Part shown: one piece after another, positions 7,721 through 16,996 of the stretch
Position numbering within the stretch: the first letter of the stretch is position 1
How the letters are laid out: each line of letters opens with the position of its first letter
Notes under the pieces: model-generated
What the model was told of the DNA's origin: nothing
Seen by the model: the letters and a program-made list of their open reading frames with translations, nothing else
Database searches by the model: none
Source of the DNA: an uncultured Collinsella sp.
Lineage (GTDB): Bacteria; Actinomycetota; Coriobacteriia; Coriobacteriales; Coriobacteriaceae
DNA: 46,506 nt
Direction of reading: 5' to 3'
NCBI GenBank assembly: GCA_900759565.1
Contig: CAAEVV010000065.1
Span: 1 to 46,506 of the forward strand
Translations under genes and position numbers: made by a program

Positions 7721-8479
7721 ATGGCAGGAAGACGCGAAAAATTGCGCCGTGTTGGGATCATCCCCGAATACCGCGGCTTTACCCCCGACGGCCTTGCCAG
7801 CGGAGACGCCATCGATATGACGGTCGACGAGCTCGAAGTCCTGCGGCTGTGTGACCTGGAGGGCCTCAATCAGGAGACCGTCGCCCAGCACATGGGCATT
7901 GCCCGCGCCACGGTGGCGGCAATTTGCAGCCGCGCGCATCGCAAGGTGGCAAACGCGCTGGTCAATGGACGGGCGATTGTCATCGAGGGCGGCAATATCG
8001 CGTACTCCCCCATTACCACGAAAACGGCCGCATGGCCAGCAAAGGAGGTCGGCACCATGAGGGTGGCAACCACGTACGACAACGGCAACATCTTTATGCA
8101 CTTTGGCCGCAGCGAGCAGTTCAAGATCTACGACATTCAGGACGGCAAGGTGCTCAACGAGCAGGTCGTGGGCACCGGCGGCACCGGCCACGGTGCCCTT
8201 GCGGGCCTGCTCGCCAACGGCGGCGTGGACACTCTCATCTGCGGCGGTATCGGCGGTGGCGCCATCAACGCGCTTGCCCAAGCCGGCATCACGGTATACG
8301 CAGGTGCCCAGGGCAGCTGCGACGCTTGCGTCGAGGCCCTTATCGCCGGCACGCTCGCACAGAACGGCGAGGCCACGTGCGGCTGCCACGGCCACGACCA
8401 CGCCCACGAACATGGCGAGGCCTGCAGCTGTCACGGCCATCACGAGCACGAGGGCCACGAGGGCTGCGGCTGCCACTAA
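7721..8479 (+). CDS. DUF134 regulator fused to NifX-type metal-cofactor domain with His/Cys-rich tail
   Basis: The 252-residue protein has three parts. Residues 1 to about 95 are a DUF134 (UPF0251) domain with a sigma-like helix-turn-helix (LEVLRLCDLEGLNQETVAQ). Residues about 113-210 form a dinitrogenase iron-molybdenum cofactor (NifX/NifB-C) domain (MRVATTYDNG..HFGRSEQF, CGGIGGGA). Residues 219-252 are packed with His and Cys (CGCHGHDHAHEHG and similar), a probable metal-binding tail. The start at 7721 follows AAGGAG by 5 nt. The function of DUF134 is unknown. I infer a metal- or Fe-S-responsive DNA-binding protein that controls its own promoter. No nitrogenase genes are present. Confidence 0.85.
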   Translation: MAGRREKLRRVGIIPEYRGFTPDGLASGDAIDMTVDELEVLRLCDLEGLNQETVAQHMGIARATVAAICSRAHRKVANALVNGRAIVIEGGNIAYSPITTKTAAWPAKEVGTMRVATTYDNGNIFMHFGRSEQFKIYDIQDGKVLNEQVVGTGGTGHGALAGLLANGGVDTLICGGIGGGAINALAQAGITVYAGAQGSCDACVEALIAGTLAQNGEATCGCHGHDHAHEHGEACSCHGHHEHEGHEGCGCH

Positions 8480-8542
8480 CGGCACGGCACCGCGAGCTCA
8501 GGGCACGACGCTAAACGCAGCCCAACAATCAAAGCCAACAAC

Positions 8543-8574
8543 AAAGGCCACCCGGTAGCTTCCGAGTGGCCTTT
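8543..8574 (-). terminator. intrinsic terminator of ffh
   Basis: The stem AAAGGCCAC/GTGGCCTTT is extended by CGG pairs. The internal mismatch on the plus strand becomes a G-U pair on the minus strand, so it serves ffh best. It may also stop the convergent DUF134-NifX transcript. Confidence 0.75.
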
Positions 8575-8599
8575 GCCATATCAAGCTGGAATTACAGCC

Positions 8600-10075
8600 C
8601 TATTTCTTATTACGCATCTGCGCTTCCATCTGGCGCAGCAGCTCCATATCGGACTTGGGACCGCCCGTACCAAGGCCGCCCATGCCGCCCAGACCCATAG
8701 CGTCCAGGCCAGGGATATTGGGCATGCGCATCTTCTTGCCCTTCTTTCCCTTTTTGCCCTTTTTGCCACCAGCCTGTGCCTGATTGGCCATCGTGCGCAT
8801 GCGGCCCATCATCTTATTCATCTCGCCCCACTGTTTCATAAGGCTGTTGACCTCGGTGGGGGTTACGCCGGCGCCCTTGGCGATACGGGCGCGACGCTGG
8901 CCGTTGATGATGGAGGGGCGAAGGCGCTCCTCCTTGGTCATCGACATGATGATGGCCTCGTTCTTGTCGAAGATGCCCTCGTCCAGGTTGCCGCCCATCT
9001 GGTTGAGGGCGCGCTGGCCACCGGGGAGCATACCCAGAATGCCCTTCATGCCGCCCATCTTTTTGACGGCTTTCATCTGGTCGAGCATATCGTTCATGGT
9101 GAAGCCCTCGCGCAGCATACGCTCGGCAGCTTCAAGCTGCTCTGCATCGGCTGCCTCCTGGGCCTTCTCGATAATACCTACGACATCGCCCATGCCCAGA
9201 ATGCGCTTGGCCATGCGATCGGGATAGAACGGCTCAAGCGAATCGGGCTTCTCGCCCATGCTCACAAACTTGATGGGCTTGCCGGTCACCTGACGCACCG
9301 AAAGCGCGCCACCGCCACGGGCATCGCCGTCGAGCTTGGAGATAATCACGCCGTCAAAATCGGTGCGCTCGGCGAAGGTCGAGACGACGTTGACGATATC
9401 CTGGCCGGTCATAGCATCGACGACCATCAGCACCTGGTCGGGCTTGACGGCCTTCTTGATGTCCACGGCCTCCTGCATCATCTGCTCGTCGATCTGAAGA
9501 CGACCGGCGGTATCGACAATGACCACGTCGCGCAGGTGGTCGACGGCCTCCTGGATGGCACCCTTGGCAATGTCGACCGGGTGCGCACCGTCACCGCGGA
9601 AGACCGGCACGCCGATCTCGCCACCGAGCGTGGCCAGCTGGTCGGCAGCGGCGGGACGATAGACGTCGCACGCGGCGAGCAGCGGCGAGCGGCCCTGCTT
9701 CTTGAGCAGGTAGGCCAGCTTTACGGCCGCCGTGGTCTTACCGGAGCCCTGCAGGCCCACGAGCATGATGACATTGGGAATGCGGTTACTAAAGACGAGC
9801 TTGCTCTCAGTGGATCCGAGCATCTCGGTGAGCTCGTCGAGCACGATCTTGACGACGTTTTGCGCCGGCGACAGCGACTCCATGACCTCGGCGGTCATGC
9901 AGCGCTCCTTGGTCTTGGCGACGAACTCCTTGACGACCTTAAAGTTAACGTCGGCCTCGAGCAGCGCCATGCGAATATCGCGCATGGCCGAGGTAATATC
10001 GGCCTCGGTCAGCTTACCCTTACCGCGCAGGCGGTCAAATGTGTCGTTGAGGCGATCGCTCAGGGAATCAAACAC
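8600..10075 (-). CDS. ffh: signal recognition particle protein Ffh
   Basis: Ffh is the SRP GTPase that binds signal sequences of nascent membrane proteins and docks with FtsY. The 491-residue protein has an N domain (1 to about 90), the G domain with GLQGSGKTT (107-115), the DTAGR box and a TKLDGDARGG-like motif (SKLDGDARGG). The C-terminal M domain is methionine-rich and binds SRP RNA. It ends with a lysine-rich linker (KKGKKGKKGKK) and a Gly/Met-rich tail, longer than in E. coli. It lies 10 nt after ftsY, so receptor and SRP are co-expressed. The SRP RNA gene is not in this window. Confidence 0.97.
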   Translation of the reverse strand: MFDSLSDRLNDTFDRLRGKGKLTEADITSAMRDIRMALLEADVNFKVVKEFVAKTKERCMTAEVMESLSPAQNVVKIVLDELTEMLGSTESKLVFSNRIPNVIMLVGLQGSGKTTAAVKLAYLLKKQGRSPLLAACDVYRPAAADQLATLGGEIGVPVFRGDGAHPVDIAKGAIQEAVDHLRDVVIVDTAGRLQIDEQMMQEAVDIKKAVKPDQVLMVVDAMTGQDIVNVVSTFAERTDFDGVIISKLDGDARGGGALSVRQVTGKPIKFVSMGEKPDSLEPFYPDRMAKRILGMGDVVGIIEKAQEAADAEQLEAAERMLREGFTMNDMLDQMKAVKKMGGMKGILGMLPGGQRALNQMGGNLDEGIFDKNEAIIMSMTKEERLRPSIINGQRRARIAKGAGVTPTEVNSLMKQWGEMNKMMGRMRTMANQAQAGGKKGKKGKKGKKMRMPNIPGLDAMGLGGMGGLGTGGPKSDMELLRQMEAQMRNKK

Positions 10076-10085
10076 TGGTTACTCC

Positions 10086-11003
10086 TTAGTTGGACTCGCC
10101 CACCAGGGCGCGGCAGAAATCTTTGGCGTTAAACTCCTGCAGGTCATCGACCTGCTCGCCCACGCCGATGCGCAGGATCGGGAGCTTGAGCTTCTCGGCC
10201 ACGGCCATGGCGATACCGCCCTTAGCCGTGCCGTCGAGCTTAGTCATGATAATACCGTCCAGGCCCAGCGCCTCGTTAAACTCGAGCGCCTGGTTCAGAC
10301 CGTTCTGACCGGTGGCGGCATCGATCACAAGCACGACAGAGACCGGCATGGGGCCGGCGGCCATATTGGTGGCGCGCTTACGGGTCACATTGACCACCTT
10401 GGCGAGCTCGCGCATGAGCTCGGGGCTCGTGTGCAGACGACCGGCGGTATCGATGAGCACCAGGTCGCTGCCGCGCTTATCGGCCTCGTCGAGCACGTCA
10501 TAGCACACGCTCGCCGGATCGGAGCCGCGGTCGCGCTTAATGACGGGAACGCCGGCGCGCTGGCCCCACACATCGAGCTGCTCAATGGCGGCGGCGCGGA
10601 AGGTGTCGGCCGAACCGATCACCACGTTCTTGCCGCGGGCGGCCATGGCGCTCGCAATCTTGCCGACCGTGGTGGTCTTGCCGGCGCCGTTGATGCCGAC
10701 AAACAGCACGCAGCTCGGCGTATCTGAAAACGGGTCGCGCTCAACAGGCACAAAATGGCCCTCGAGCTGCTCGGCCAGGGCGCGGCGAAGCTGCGGGGCG
10801 GTCTTGAGGTTCTTCTTGGCAGCGGCGTCACGCAGGTCATCGGAGACTTGAATGGCGACCTCGGCACCCATGTCACCCATAACGAGGGTGTCCTCAAGGT
10901 CCTCCCAAAAATCCTCGTCGACCTCACCGCCAAAGTAGAAGACCTCGTTAAGAGCCTCGCGGCTGCGCTCAAGTCCGCGCGAGAGAGCATCGAAGAATCC
11001 CAT
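10086..11003 (-). CDS. ftsY: signal recognition particle receptor FtsY
   Basis: FtsY is the membrane-associated SRP receptor GTPase. The 305-residue product begins directly with an NG domain (MGFFDALSRGLERSREAL amphipathic helix) and lacks the long acidic A domain of E. coli FtsY, as is usual in Gram-positive bacteria. Visible motifs are GINGAGKTTT (103-112), DTFRAAAIEQL, DTAGRLHT, and TKLDGTAKGG. Its start overlaps the smc stop by one base (TAATG), indicating translational coupling. Confidence 0.96.
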   Translation of the reverse strand: MGFFDALSRGLERSREALNEVFYFGGEVDEDFWEDLEDTLVMGDMGAEVAIQVSDDLRDAAAKKNLKTAPQLRRALAEQLEGHFVPVERDPFSDTPSCVLFVGINGAGKTTTVGKIASAMAARGKNVVIGSADTFRAAAIEQLDVWGQRAGVPVIKRDRGSDPASVCYDVLDEADKRGSDLVLIDTAGRLHTSPELMRELAKVVNVTRKRATNMAAGPMPVSVVLVIDAATGQNGLNQALEFNEALGLDGIIMTKLDGTAKGGIAMAVAEKLKLPILRIGVGEQVDDLQEFNAKDFCRALVGESN

Positions 11004-14000
11004 TATGCATTCACGACCTTTCCGGTTTCGCGATCGAGTTTTTGCGAGACGACGCGACTGACGCCGTCGGCTTGCATCGAGACGCCGTAGAGAACGTCAG
11101 CATCCTCCATAGTACGGCGCTGATGCGAGATTACCAAGAGCTGCGTATCGGAACGCAGCACATCGAGGGCGCCGATGAGCTTGGACAGGTTGGCGTCGTC
11201 GAGCGCCGCCTCGACCTCGTCCAGCACATAGAACGGCACAGTTCGCGTACGGTATACGGCAAAGAGCAGGGCAAGCGCCGTCAGGCTCTTCTCGCCACCC
11301 GACATGAGCATCATCTTGGTGATGCGCTTGCCGCGCGGCTGCGCCACGACCTCAATGCCCGTCTCGGCCGGATGCTCGGGATCGGTCATCTCAAGGTGAG
11401 CCTGACCGCCCGGGAAGAGCATGGCGAAGATCTCGCGGAAGTTCGCGTCGACCTTCTCAAACGTCACCAGGAACGCCTTGCGCATCTTGCGGTCGATCGC
11501 CACGGTGATCTTGGTGAGCGCCTTGCGCGCGCTCTCCAAATCGGCGAGTTGTTCCTCGATGTAATCGGCACGGCGCTTGAGCTGCTCGTATTCCTCCATG
11601 GCAACCTGGTTCACAGGACCCAGATTGTTGATCTGGCGCACGAGCTGGTTAAGCTCGCGCTCGGCGGCGTCGCGATCGGTGGGCGCCGGCAGCATGAGCG
11701 CTTCCTCGAGCACCGTGGTACCGTCAGCGGTGATGGCCTTGATGGCAGCCTCGACCTGCACCTCGAGCTTGCCGCGCGCCACCTTGAACTCATTTTGCGT
11801 CGTGGCGGCAGCATCGACCCTCTCTTTGGCGCGGGCGACCTCGGTCTTGGCGTCCTCGATGGTCTTCTTAAGCGAAGCCGAGTCCGCCTCCTCAAGCGTT
11901 GCCTGATCGCGCAGGCGCGCAGCCCAGTCCGAGGCGCGCTCCAACAGGGCAGAATAGCGCTCGTGCATGGGATCGACGCGAAGGCGCAGCAGCTCGAGCG
12001 AGCGCGAGGCCTGGCGTGTTCCGCGGATACGGCGGTCGATGCCCTCCAGGCGATGCTCCAGGTCGGGCACGCGGCCCCTCAGAGAACGAAGACGCTCGCT
12101 CGTCTGAGCCAGGCGCACCTTAGCGTCGGCGAGCTTGCCGGCGGCCTCGGAATCGTCGCGACGCACGCGATCGAGCTCATCATTGGCCTCGGCAATCTGC
12201 AGGCCCAGGTCGCTCGCCTGCGCACGGGCCTCGTCACGCGAACGAGTGAGCTCGTCCACGCGCGGACGTGCGGCACGAACGGCCTCGGCAGCCTGCTCTC
12301 GGCGCTTGGAAATGCGCACGCGCTCGACCTCGGCATTGTTGGCACTCTGCTCCAGGCGGCCGATCTCGGAGAGCAGCGAGCGGCGCTCGCCCTCAAGACG
12401 GGCAATCTCGCCGGCGGCGTCGCCCTCGGCGGCACGCGCCTCCTCGACGGCCGCATTGGCCTCGACGACCTGATCCGAAACACGCTCAAACACGGCAGCA
12501 AGATCGGGCTCCAGGCCTTCCAGCTCGCGGATACGACGCTTGCGCTCCAGAGCGCCCGAAGCCTCGCCGGCATCAAGCCCCACGCGAACCAGGCCGCCGC
12601 AGGCAACGCGTGCGCCATCGGGAGTCACATAGGTCACGCCATCAACGACCGGCGCGGACAGCGCGGCGGCCAAGTCATCGACCACGTAATAGCCGCCGAG
12701 CAATGCCTCGACGACCGGACCGTACCCCGCACGCACGGACAAGCGATCAACAAGACGGGTACCGGCGGCACCCTCGGCGGCCGCAGAGCCGCTCACGCTG
12801 CGCGCCACCAGCAGCGCCTCGCCCGAGGCCTTCTTCTGGTCCAGCGCAGCGCGACCGGCGCGCTCAAGTGCGGCAGCGTTATCGAACAACAGAGCATCGA
12901 TATCGCCGGCGAGCAGCTGCTCAACCAGGCCTTCAAGTTCACGCGGTGCCTCGAGCACATCGCCCAGACGGCCCGAAACATCATCGCCCAGCGCGCCAAC
13001 CAGACGGCTTACGAGCGGCGAGCTGTCGGCCATGCGAGCGTCGAGCTTCTTTTGGCTCGCGAGCTCTGAGCGCACCTCGGACAGCTTGTTGCGTGCCTCG
13101 CTCTCGCGGGCACGCAGGTCCTTGAGGGCAGCGCGCGCCGTCTCGGTGGCCTCGCGCGCATCGCTCTGGGCCTGACGAGCCGCCTCAAGGGCGCTCTCAA
13201 GCTCCTCAGCACGGTTGCGGCGGCTCTCAAGCGATGCCGTGACCTCCTCGAGCTGCTCATCGATCTGCTCCAGGCGCGAGGCATACATGTTGTCCTCGAC
13301 CTCGGCGTTGCTCAGCGAGTCCTTCACCTTGGCGAGCTCGAGCGCAGCATTATCGGCAACGCGCTGCACATCGCGCTGTTCGCGCGTGAGCTGCGAAATC
13401 TGATTGTCGAGCGCAACGCGACGCTCGTGGAGCTCGGCGGCGGCAGGACCAGCGGCATCAACGTCCTCCTGGGCCTGCATATGCGCGCCGGTCACTTCCT
13501 CGAGCTGAGCACGTGCGTCCTCGAGCTCCTCGACCACGCGACGGCGCTGATGCTCGGAGCTTGAGATCTGGCCGCGCATGTCGGACAGGCGCGACACCAT
13601 GTTATGGCCCTTTTCCTCGAGCAGACGCATGTCTGAGTTAATGCGACCGACCACATCTTGCATATGGCGGCGCTGCTCGCCCAAGTCGCCCACAAACAGG
13701 CCCTTTTCTTCGAGCATGACCTGGAGCTTCTCGAGCTCACGCTCTTTCTCACCCAAGCGGTATTGCGCAAGCTCAAGCTCGGCGGCGCCCTCCTTAGAGC
13801 GGCTCTCCAGGTCGTTCCACTGCGATTGCAGCGAACGCAGCTCGTCGACGGCCAGCATCTGCGTAAGCTCGTTCGCGCGCGAGGACAGTTCTTTGTACTT
13901 GCGCGCGCGATCGACCTGACGTTCCAGCGGCCGCAGCTGACGGGCAATCTCCTTATTGATGTCGCGGGCACGGGTCAGGTGCTCGTCCATCGATTTAATC

Positions 14001-14539
14001 TTTTTGAGCGCACGTTCCTTGCGACGCTTGTGTTTGGAGATGCCGGCGGCCTCCTCAATGAGGGCACGGCGCTCCTCGGGGCGGCTCTGCAAAATGGCAT
14101 CGAGCTTGCCCTGGCTAATGATGGAATGCGTATCCTTGCCCAGGCCCGAGTCGTGCAGGATGTCCTGAATGTCCATCAGGCGGCACGGGCTCGAGTTGAT
14201 GAGGTACTCGCTTTCGCCCGAGCGGTACATACGACGGGTGATGGCGACCTCGTCAAAGTCGACGGGCAGCATATGGTCCGAGTTATCGAGCACCAGCGTG
14301 ACCTCGGCCACGCCCACCGGCTTGCGCGCCGACGAGCCCGAGAAAATGACGTCTTCCATGGCCTGGCCGCGCAGCTGCTTGGCGCTCTGCTCGCCCAGGA
14401 CCCACAGAATCGAGTCGGAGATGTTCGATTTTCCCGAGCCGTTGGGACCGACGATGACGGTTAGGCCCGGCTCAAACGTCATATGGGCGCGGTCGGCAAA
14501 CGACTTGAACCCTTTGAGCGTGAGGGACTTGAGATACAC
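11003..14539 (-). CDS. smc: chromosome segregation protein SMC
   Basis: SMC is the condensin ATPase that organises and separates chromosomes with ScpA and ScpB. The 1178-residue protein has an N-terminal head with Walker A GPNGSGKS (31-38), two long coiled coils rich in E, R, A and L, and a hinge at about 510-670. The C-terminal head has the signature LMSGGEKSLTAL and Walker B FYVLDEVEAALDDANL. The start is GTG with GAGGAA just upstream, 10 nt after the rnc stop. It sits in the common actinobacterial order rnc-smc-ftsY. No scpAB genes are nearby. Confidence 0.97.
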   Translation of the reverse strand: MYLKSLTLKGFKSFADRAHMTFEPGLTVIVGPNGSGKSNISDSILWVLGEQSAKQLRGQAMEDVIFSGSSARKPVGVAEVTLVLDNSDHMLPVDFDEVAITRRMYRSGESEYLINSSPCRLMDIQDILHDSGLGKDTHSIISQGKLDAILQSRPEERRALIEEAAGISKHKRRKERALKKIKSMDEHLTRARDINKEIARQLRPLERQVDRARKYKELSSRANELTQMLAVDELRSLQSQWNDLESRSKEGAAELELAQYRLGEKERELEKLQVMLEEKGLFVGDLGEQRRHMQDVVGRINSDMRLLEEKGHNMVSRLSDMRGQISSSEHQRRRVVEELEDARAQLEEVTGAHMQAQEDVDAAGPAAAELHERRVALDNQISQLTREQRDVQRVADNAALELAKVKDSLSNAEVEDNMYASRLEQIDEQLEEVTASLESRRNRAEELESALEAARQAQSDAREATETARAALKDLRARESEARNKLSEVRSELASQKKLDARMADSSPLVSRLVGALGDDVSGRLGDVLEAPRELEGLVEQLLAGDIDALLFDNAAALERAGRAALDQKKASGEALLVARSVSGSAAAEGAAGTRLVDRLSVRAGYGPVVEALLGGYYVVDDLAAALSAPVVDGVTYVTPDGARVACGGLVRVGLDAGEASGALERKRRIRELEGLEPDLAAVFERVSDQVVEANAAVEEARAAEGDAAGEIARLEGERRSLLSEIGRLEQSANNAEVERVRISKRREQAAEAVRAARPRVDELTRSRDEARAQASDLGLQIAEANDELDRVRRDDSEAAGKLADAKVRLAQTSERLRSLRGRVPDLEHRLEGIDRRIRGTRQASRSLELLRLRVDPMHERYSALLERASDWAARLRDQATLEEADSASLKKTIEDAKTEVARAKERVDAAATTQNEFKVARGKLEVQVEAAIKAITADGTTVLEEALMLPAPTDRDAAERELNQLVRQINNLGPVNQVAMEEYEQLKRRADYIEEQLADLESARKALTKITVAIDRKMRKAFLVTFEKVDANFREIFAMLFPGGQAHLEMTDPEHPAETGIEVVAQPRGKRITKMMLMSGGEKSLTALALLFAVYRTRTVPFYVLDEVEAALDDANLSKLIGALDVLRSDTQLLVISHQRRTMEDADVLYGVSMQADGVSRVVSQKLDRETGKVVNA

Positions 14540-14549
14540 GGTTCCTCGC

Positions 14550-15275
14550 TTAAACAGGCTTCTTGTTGAGAATCACGCCGTTAGTGGTGTAACCCATGCG
14601 GTCAAGCGCCTCGAGTGCAGCGGCCCCCTCGGCTTCCTTCTTGGAGGAACCGGTGCCGCGGCCCTGGCGGATACCGTCGATGAGCACCACAGCGGTAAAG
14701 GTGGGCGCATGCGCGGGGCCCTCGGAGCCGACCAGCTTATACGCGGGAGGCTCGTGGCCGTCTGCCTGCACGCACTCCTGCAAGAACGACTTGGGGTTCG
14801 CGGGGTGCTCGGCACGCTCGGAAGCCAGGTGCGGCTTAAGCGTACGGTGGATAAAGTCCGCCGCAACGTCCCAGCCGGCATCCAGGTACAGGGCGCCCAC
14901 GAGCGACTCGTAGACGTTCTCGAGCGCCGAGTGCAGACCGCGCGCGCCCGTGCCGGTCTCGGAGGCACCAAAGATGATGATGTCGTCGATGCCCAGCTCA
15001 TGGGACACCTCGGACAGCGTGGCGCCCGAGACGAGCGACACCTTCAGGCGCGTAAGCTTGCCCTCGTCAAACTCCGGATAGGACTCAAAGAGCGAGCGGG
15101 CAACCACGGCGCCCAAAATGGAATCGCCCAAAAACTCAAGGCGCTCATAGCTCGCCGAGACGGGCTGACCTTCCACGGCAGAAGGGTGCGTGAGCGCCGC
15201 GCGCAGCAGCACCTTGTTATTGAACTCGTGGCCCAGGATTTCCTGGGCGCGCGCGAGTCGTTGAGATAAAGCCAA
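14550..15275 (-). CDS. rnc: ribonuclease III
   Basis: RNase III cleaves double-stranded RNA in rRNA precursors and mRNAs. The 241-residue protein has the catalytic signature ERLEFLGDSILG (44-55), the second acidic cluster ENVYESLVGALYLD, and a C-terminal double-stranded RNA-binding domain from about 165 (NPKSFLQE ... GTGSSKKEAEGAAALEAL). It lies 3 nt after acpP and 10 nt before smc in the same operon. Confidence 0.96.
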   Translation of the reverse strand: MALSQRLARAQEILGHEFNNKVLLRAALTHPSAVEGQPVSASYERLEFLGDSILGAVVARSLFESYPEFDEGKLTRLKVSLVSGATLSEVSHELGIDDIIIFGASETGTGARGLHSALENVYESLVGALYLDAGWDVAADFIHRTLKPHLASERAEHPANPKSFLQECVQADGHEPPAYKLVGSEGPAHAPTFTAVVLIDGIRQGRGTGSSKKEAEGAAALEALDRMGYTTNGVILNKKPV

Positions 15276-15278
15276 GAC

Positions 15279-15521
15279 TTAGGCCTCCTTGGCGTTTTCA
15301 ATAGCGTCGACAGCGTCGGCGACAGAGTTGAGCGACAACAGGGTCTCGTCATCGATCTCGAGGTCGAACTCGTCCTCGATGGCCGTCACCAGCTGCAGAC
15401 GTTCGAGCGAATCAGCATCGAGATCGTCAAAGGTAGTCTCGTCGCTAATGTCGGCGACATCAACGCCCAGAACGTCAGCGGCGACTTCGGCGATCTTATC
15501 GAAGATTTCGGAGCGGTCCAT
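15279..15521 (-). CDS. acpP: acyl carrier protein
   Basis: ACP carries growing acyl chains in fatty acid synthesis on a 4'-phosphopantetheine arm. The 80-residue, strongly acidic protein has the attachment motif DADSLE with Ser38. It follows plsX by about 125 nt and precedes rnc by 3 nt. The plsX-acpP-rnc order places phospholipid precursor supply beside RNA processing, as in many Gram-positive bacteria. Confidence 0.95.
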   Translation of the reverse strand: MDRSEIFDKIAEVAADVLGVDVADISDETTFDDLDADSLERLQLVTAIEDEFDLEIDDETLLSLNSVADAVDAIENAKEA

Positions 15522-15645
15522 AGCGCTTCCTCTCGTATTGCGTGAACATCAACGAGCTGGCGCCGCAAGCGCAGCGCCAAGACACGGTTTTGATTCTACC
15601 CCACGACGAAGGCCGCGAGGCACATAACAGAGCTCTAACTCGCTC

Positions 15646-16665
15646 CTACAAAACGATGCCGTCCATAGAGTTGGCGACGTTCTCGACCAGCCCGGCGCGC
15701 ACGGCCTCCGCCGCGGCGAGCGTACCGTTTTTGACGGCCTCGACCGAGGTGGCACCGTGGCCGATCAGGACCACGCCACGCAGGCCCAGCAGAATGGCGC
15801 CGCCCTTAGCATCGCCCGAGAGCTTTGCCTTGATCTCGCGCATCTGCTTTTTGATGAGCAACGCGGCGATCTTGGTGCCCAGCGAAGCCATAAAGGCACC
15901 CTTGAGCTCTTGCAGCAAAAACTTAGCGGCGCCCTCGGTTGCCTTAAGCGCGATGTTACCCGACATGCCATCGGCAACGACGACGTCAAAGTTACCCGAG
16001 GTCAGGTCGGTGCCCTCGCAGTTGCCCACAAAGCCGGGAACGGCGGCCTTCATGGCAGGGAAGCACGCCTTGGTAAAGTTGGAGCCCTTCTCATCCTCGG
16101 TGCCGTTGCCGAGCAGACCGACGCGGGGTTGCTCAATGCCCAAGACGACGCGTGCATAGGCGCTACCCATCTGGGCAAAACGCACCATGTCGTCAACCTC
16201 AACATCGGGGTTGGCGCCCATGTCGCACAGGACCGTCAGGCCACCGGCGCGGTTGGGCAGTGCATTGGTGAGGCACGGACGCACCGGCTGCTTCTTGCCT
16301 TCGGCCTGATACCTAAATGGCGTCACGTAGGCGGTAGCGGCAGCGGTCATGGCGCCGGTGGAGCCGGCAGAGAAGAATGCATCCGCGTTACCCTTCTTAA
16401 TGGCTCGGCAGGCAAGCACGATCGAGGACTTGCGCTTGGTCATCACGGCTCGAATGGGATCGTCATCCATGGCGATGACATCGGGCGCCTCCAAGGCCTC
16501 AACGCGAGCGTGAGCCGCGGCAAAGGGGTTCACGATCTCTGCGGGACCGACGGCCAAGACCTCGATATCGGGATCCGCCGCAAGCGCCGCCTCGATACCG
16601 TCGAGGACAACCTGAGGCTTCTCGTCTCCACCCACAACGTCTACACAAACGCGAACGTTACTCAT
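15646..16665 (-). CDS. plsX: phosphate acyltransferase PlsX
   Basis: PlsX converts acyl-ACP to acyl-phosphate, the first step of phosphatidic acid synthesis with PlsY. The product of about 339 residues shows VCVDVVGGDEKPQVVLDGI at the start, the SAGSTGAMTAAA segment, LGNGTEDEKG and VADGMSGNIALKATEG. The usual DAMGGD motif is DVVGGD here. ATG 16665 is preferred: AAGGAG lies 8 nt upstream, while an in-frame ATG six bases earlier is too close to it. A strong intrinsic terminator ends 18 nt before this start, so expression probably depends on read-through from rpmF. Confidence 0.94.
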   Translation of the reverse strand: MSNVRVCVDVVGGDEKPQVVLDGIEAALAADPDIEVLAVGPAEIVNPFAAAHARVEALEAPDVIAMDDDPIRAVMTKRKSSIVLACRAIKKGNADAFFSAGSTGAMTAAATAYVTPFRYQAEGKKQPVRPCLTNALPNRAGGLTVLCDMGANPDVEVDDMVRFAQMGSAYARVVLGIEQPRVGLLGNGTEDEKGSNFTKACFPAMKAAVPGFVGNCEGTDLTSGNFDVVVADGMSGNIALKATEGAAKFLLQELKGAFMASLGTKIAALLIKKQMREIKAKLSGDAKGGAILLGLRGVVLIGHGATSVEAVKNGTLAAAEAVRAGLVENVANSMDGIVL

Positions 16666-16685
16666 ATACATGCTCCTTATACAAA

Positions 16686-16712
16686 AATGGCCGACTCATT
16701 GAGCCGGCCATT
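16686..16712 (-). terminator. intrinsic terminator between rpmF and plsX
   Basis: The stem AATGGCCG/CGGCCATT is followed on the minus strand by TTTTT. It lies only 18 nt before plsX, leaving no room for a separate downstream promoter, so partial read-through or attenuation is likely. Confidence 0.75.
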
Positions 16713-16752
16713 GTGGTTCCAGTTGGAACGGCATCGCATCCAGAGTATACAG

Positions 16753-16932
16753 TTACTCGGTAACGATAACCTCGCGGTCCTTGTAGAAACCGCAGCTGGG
16801 GCACACGTGGTGCGGGAGCTTGACAGCGCCGCAACGGGGGCACGTGGACTGAGCCGCAGCCGAGATCTTCATGTTGGCGGAACGGCGGGTGTGAGTGCGG
16901 ATACGACCCTGCTTTTGTTTAGGTACGGGCAT
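16753..16932 (-). CDS. rpmF: 50S ribosomal protein L32
   Basis: L32 is a small zinc-ribbon protein of the large ribosomal subunit. The 59-residue frame begins MPVPKQKQGRIRTHTRRSAN and contains two cysteine pairs, CPRC and CPSC, which make the zinc site (the C+ form of L32). The frame ends KDREVIVTE. AAGG lies a few bases upstream of the ATG. It sits between the DUF177 gene and plsX, the classical yceD-rpmF-plsX order. Confidence 0.95.
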   Translation of the reverse strand: MPVPKQKQGRIRTHTRRSANMKISAAAQSTCPRCGAVKLPHHVCPSCGFYKDREVIVTE

Positions 16933-16996
16933 AGTGACCTTCCTTATGAACTATCCAGTGTGGCGATTACGCGCAAGTAGCGATACTACCACAGTT

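Noticed and set aside
8573..10132. Plus-strand open frame of about 520 codons opposite ffh
   Set aside because: It is antisense to a complete Ffh and is rich in His, Leu and Asp without domain signature.
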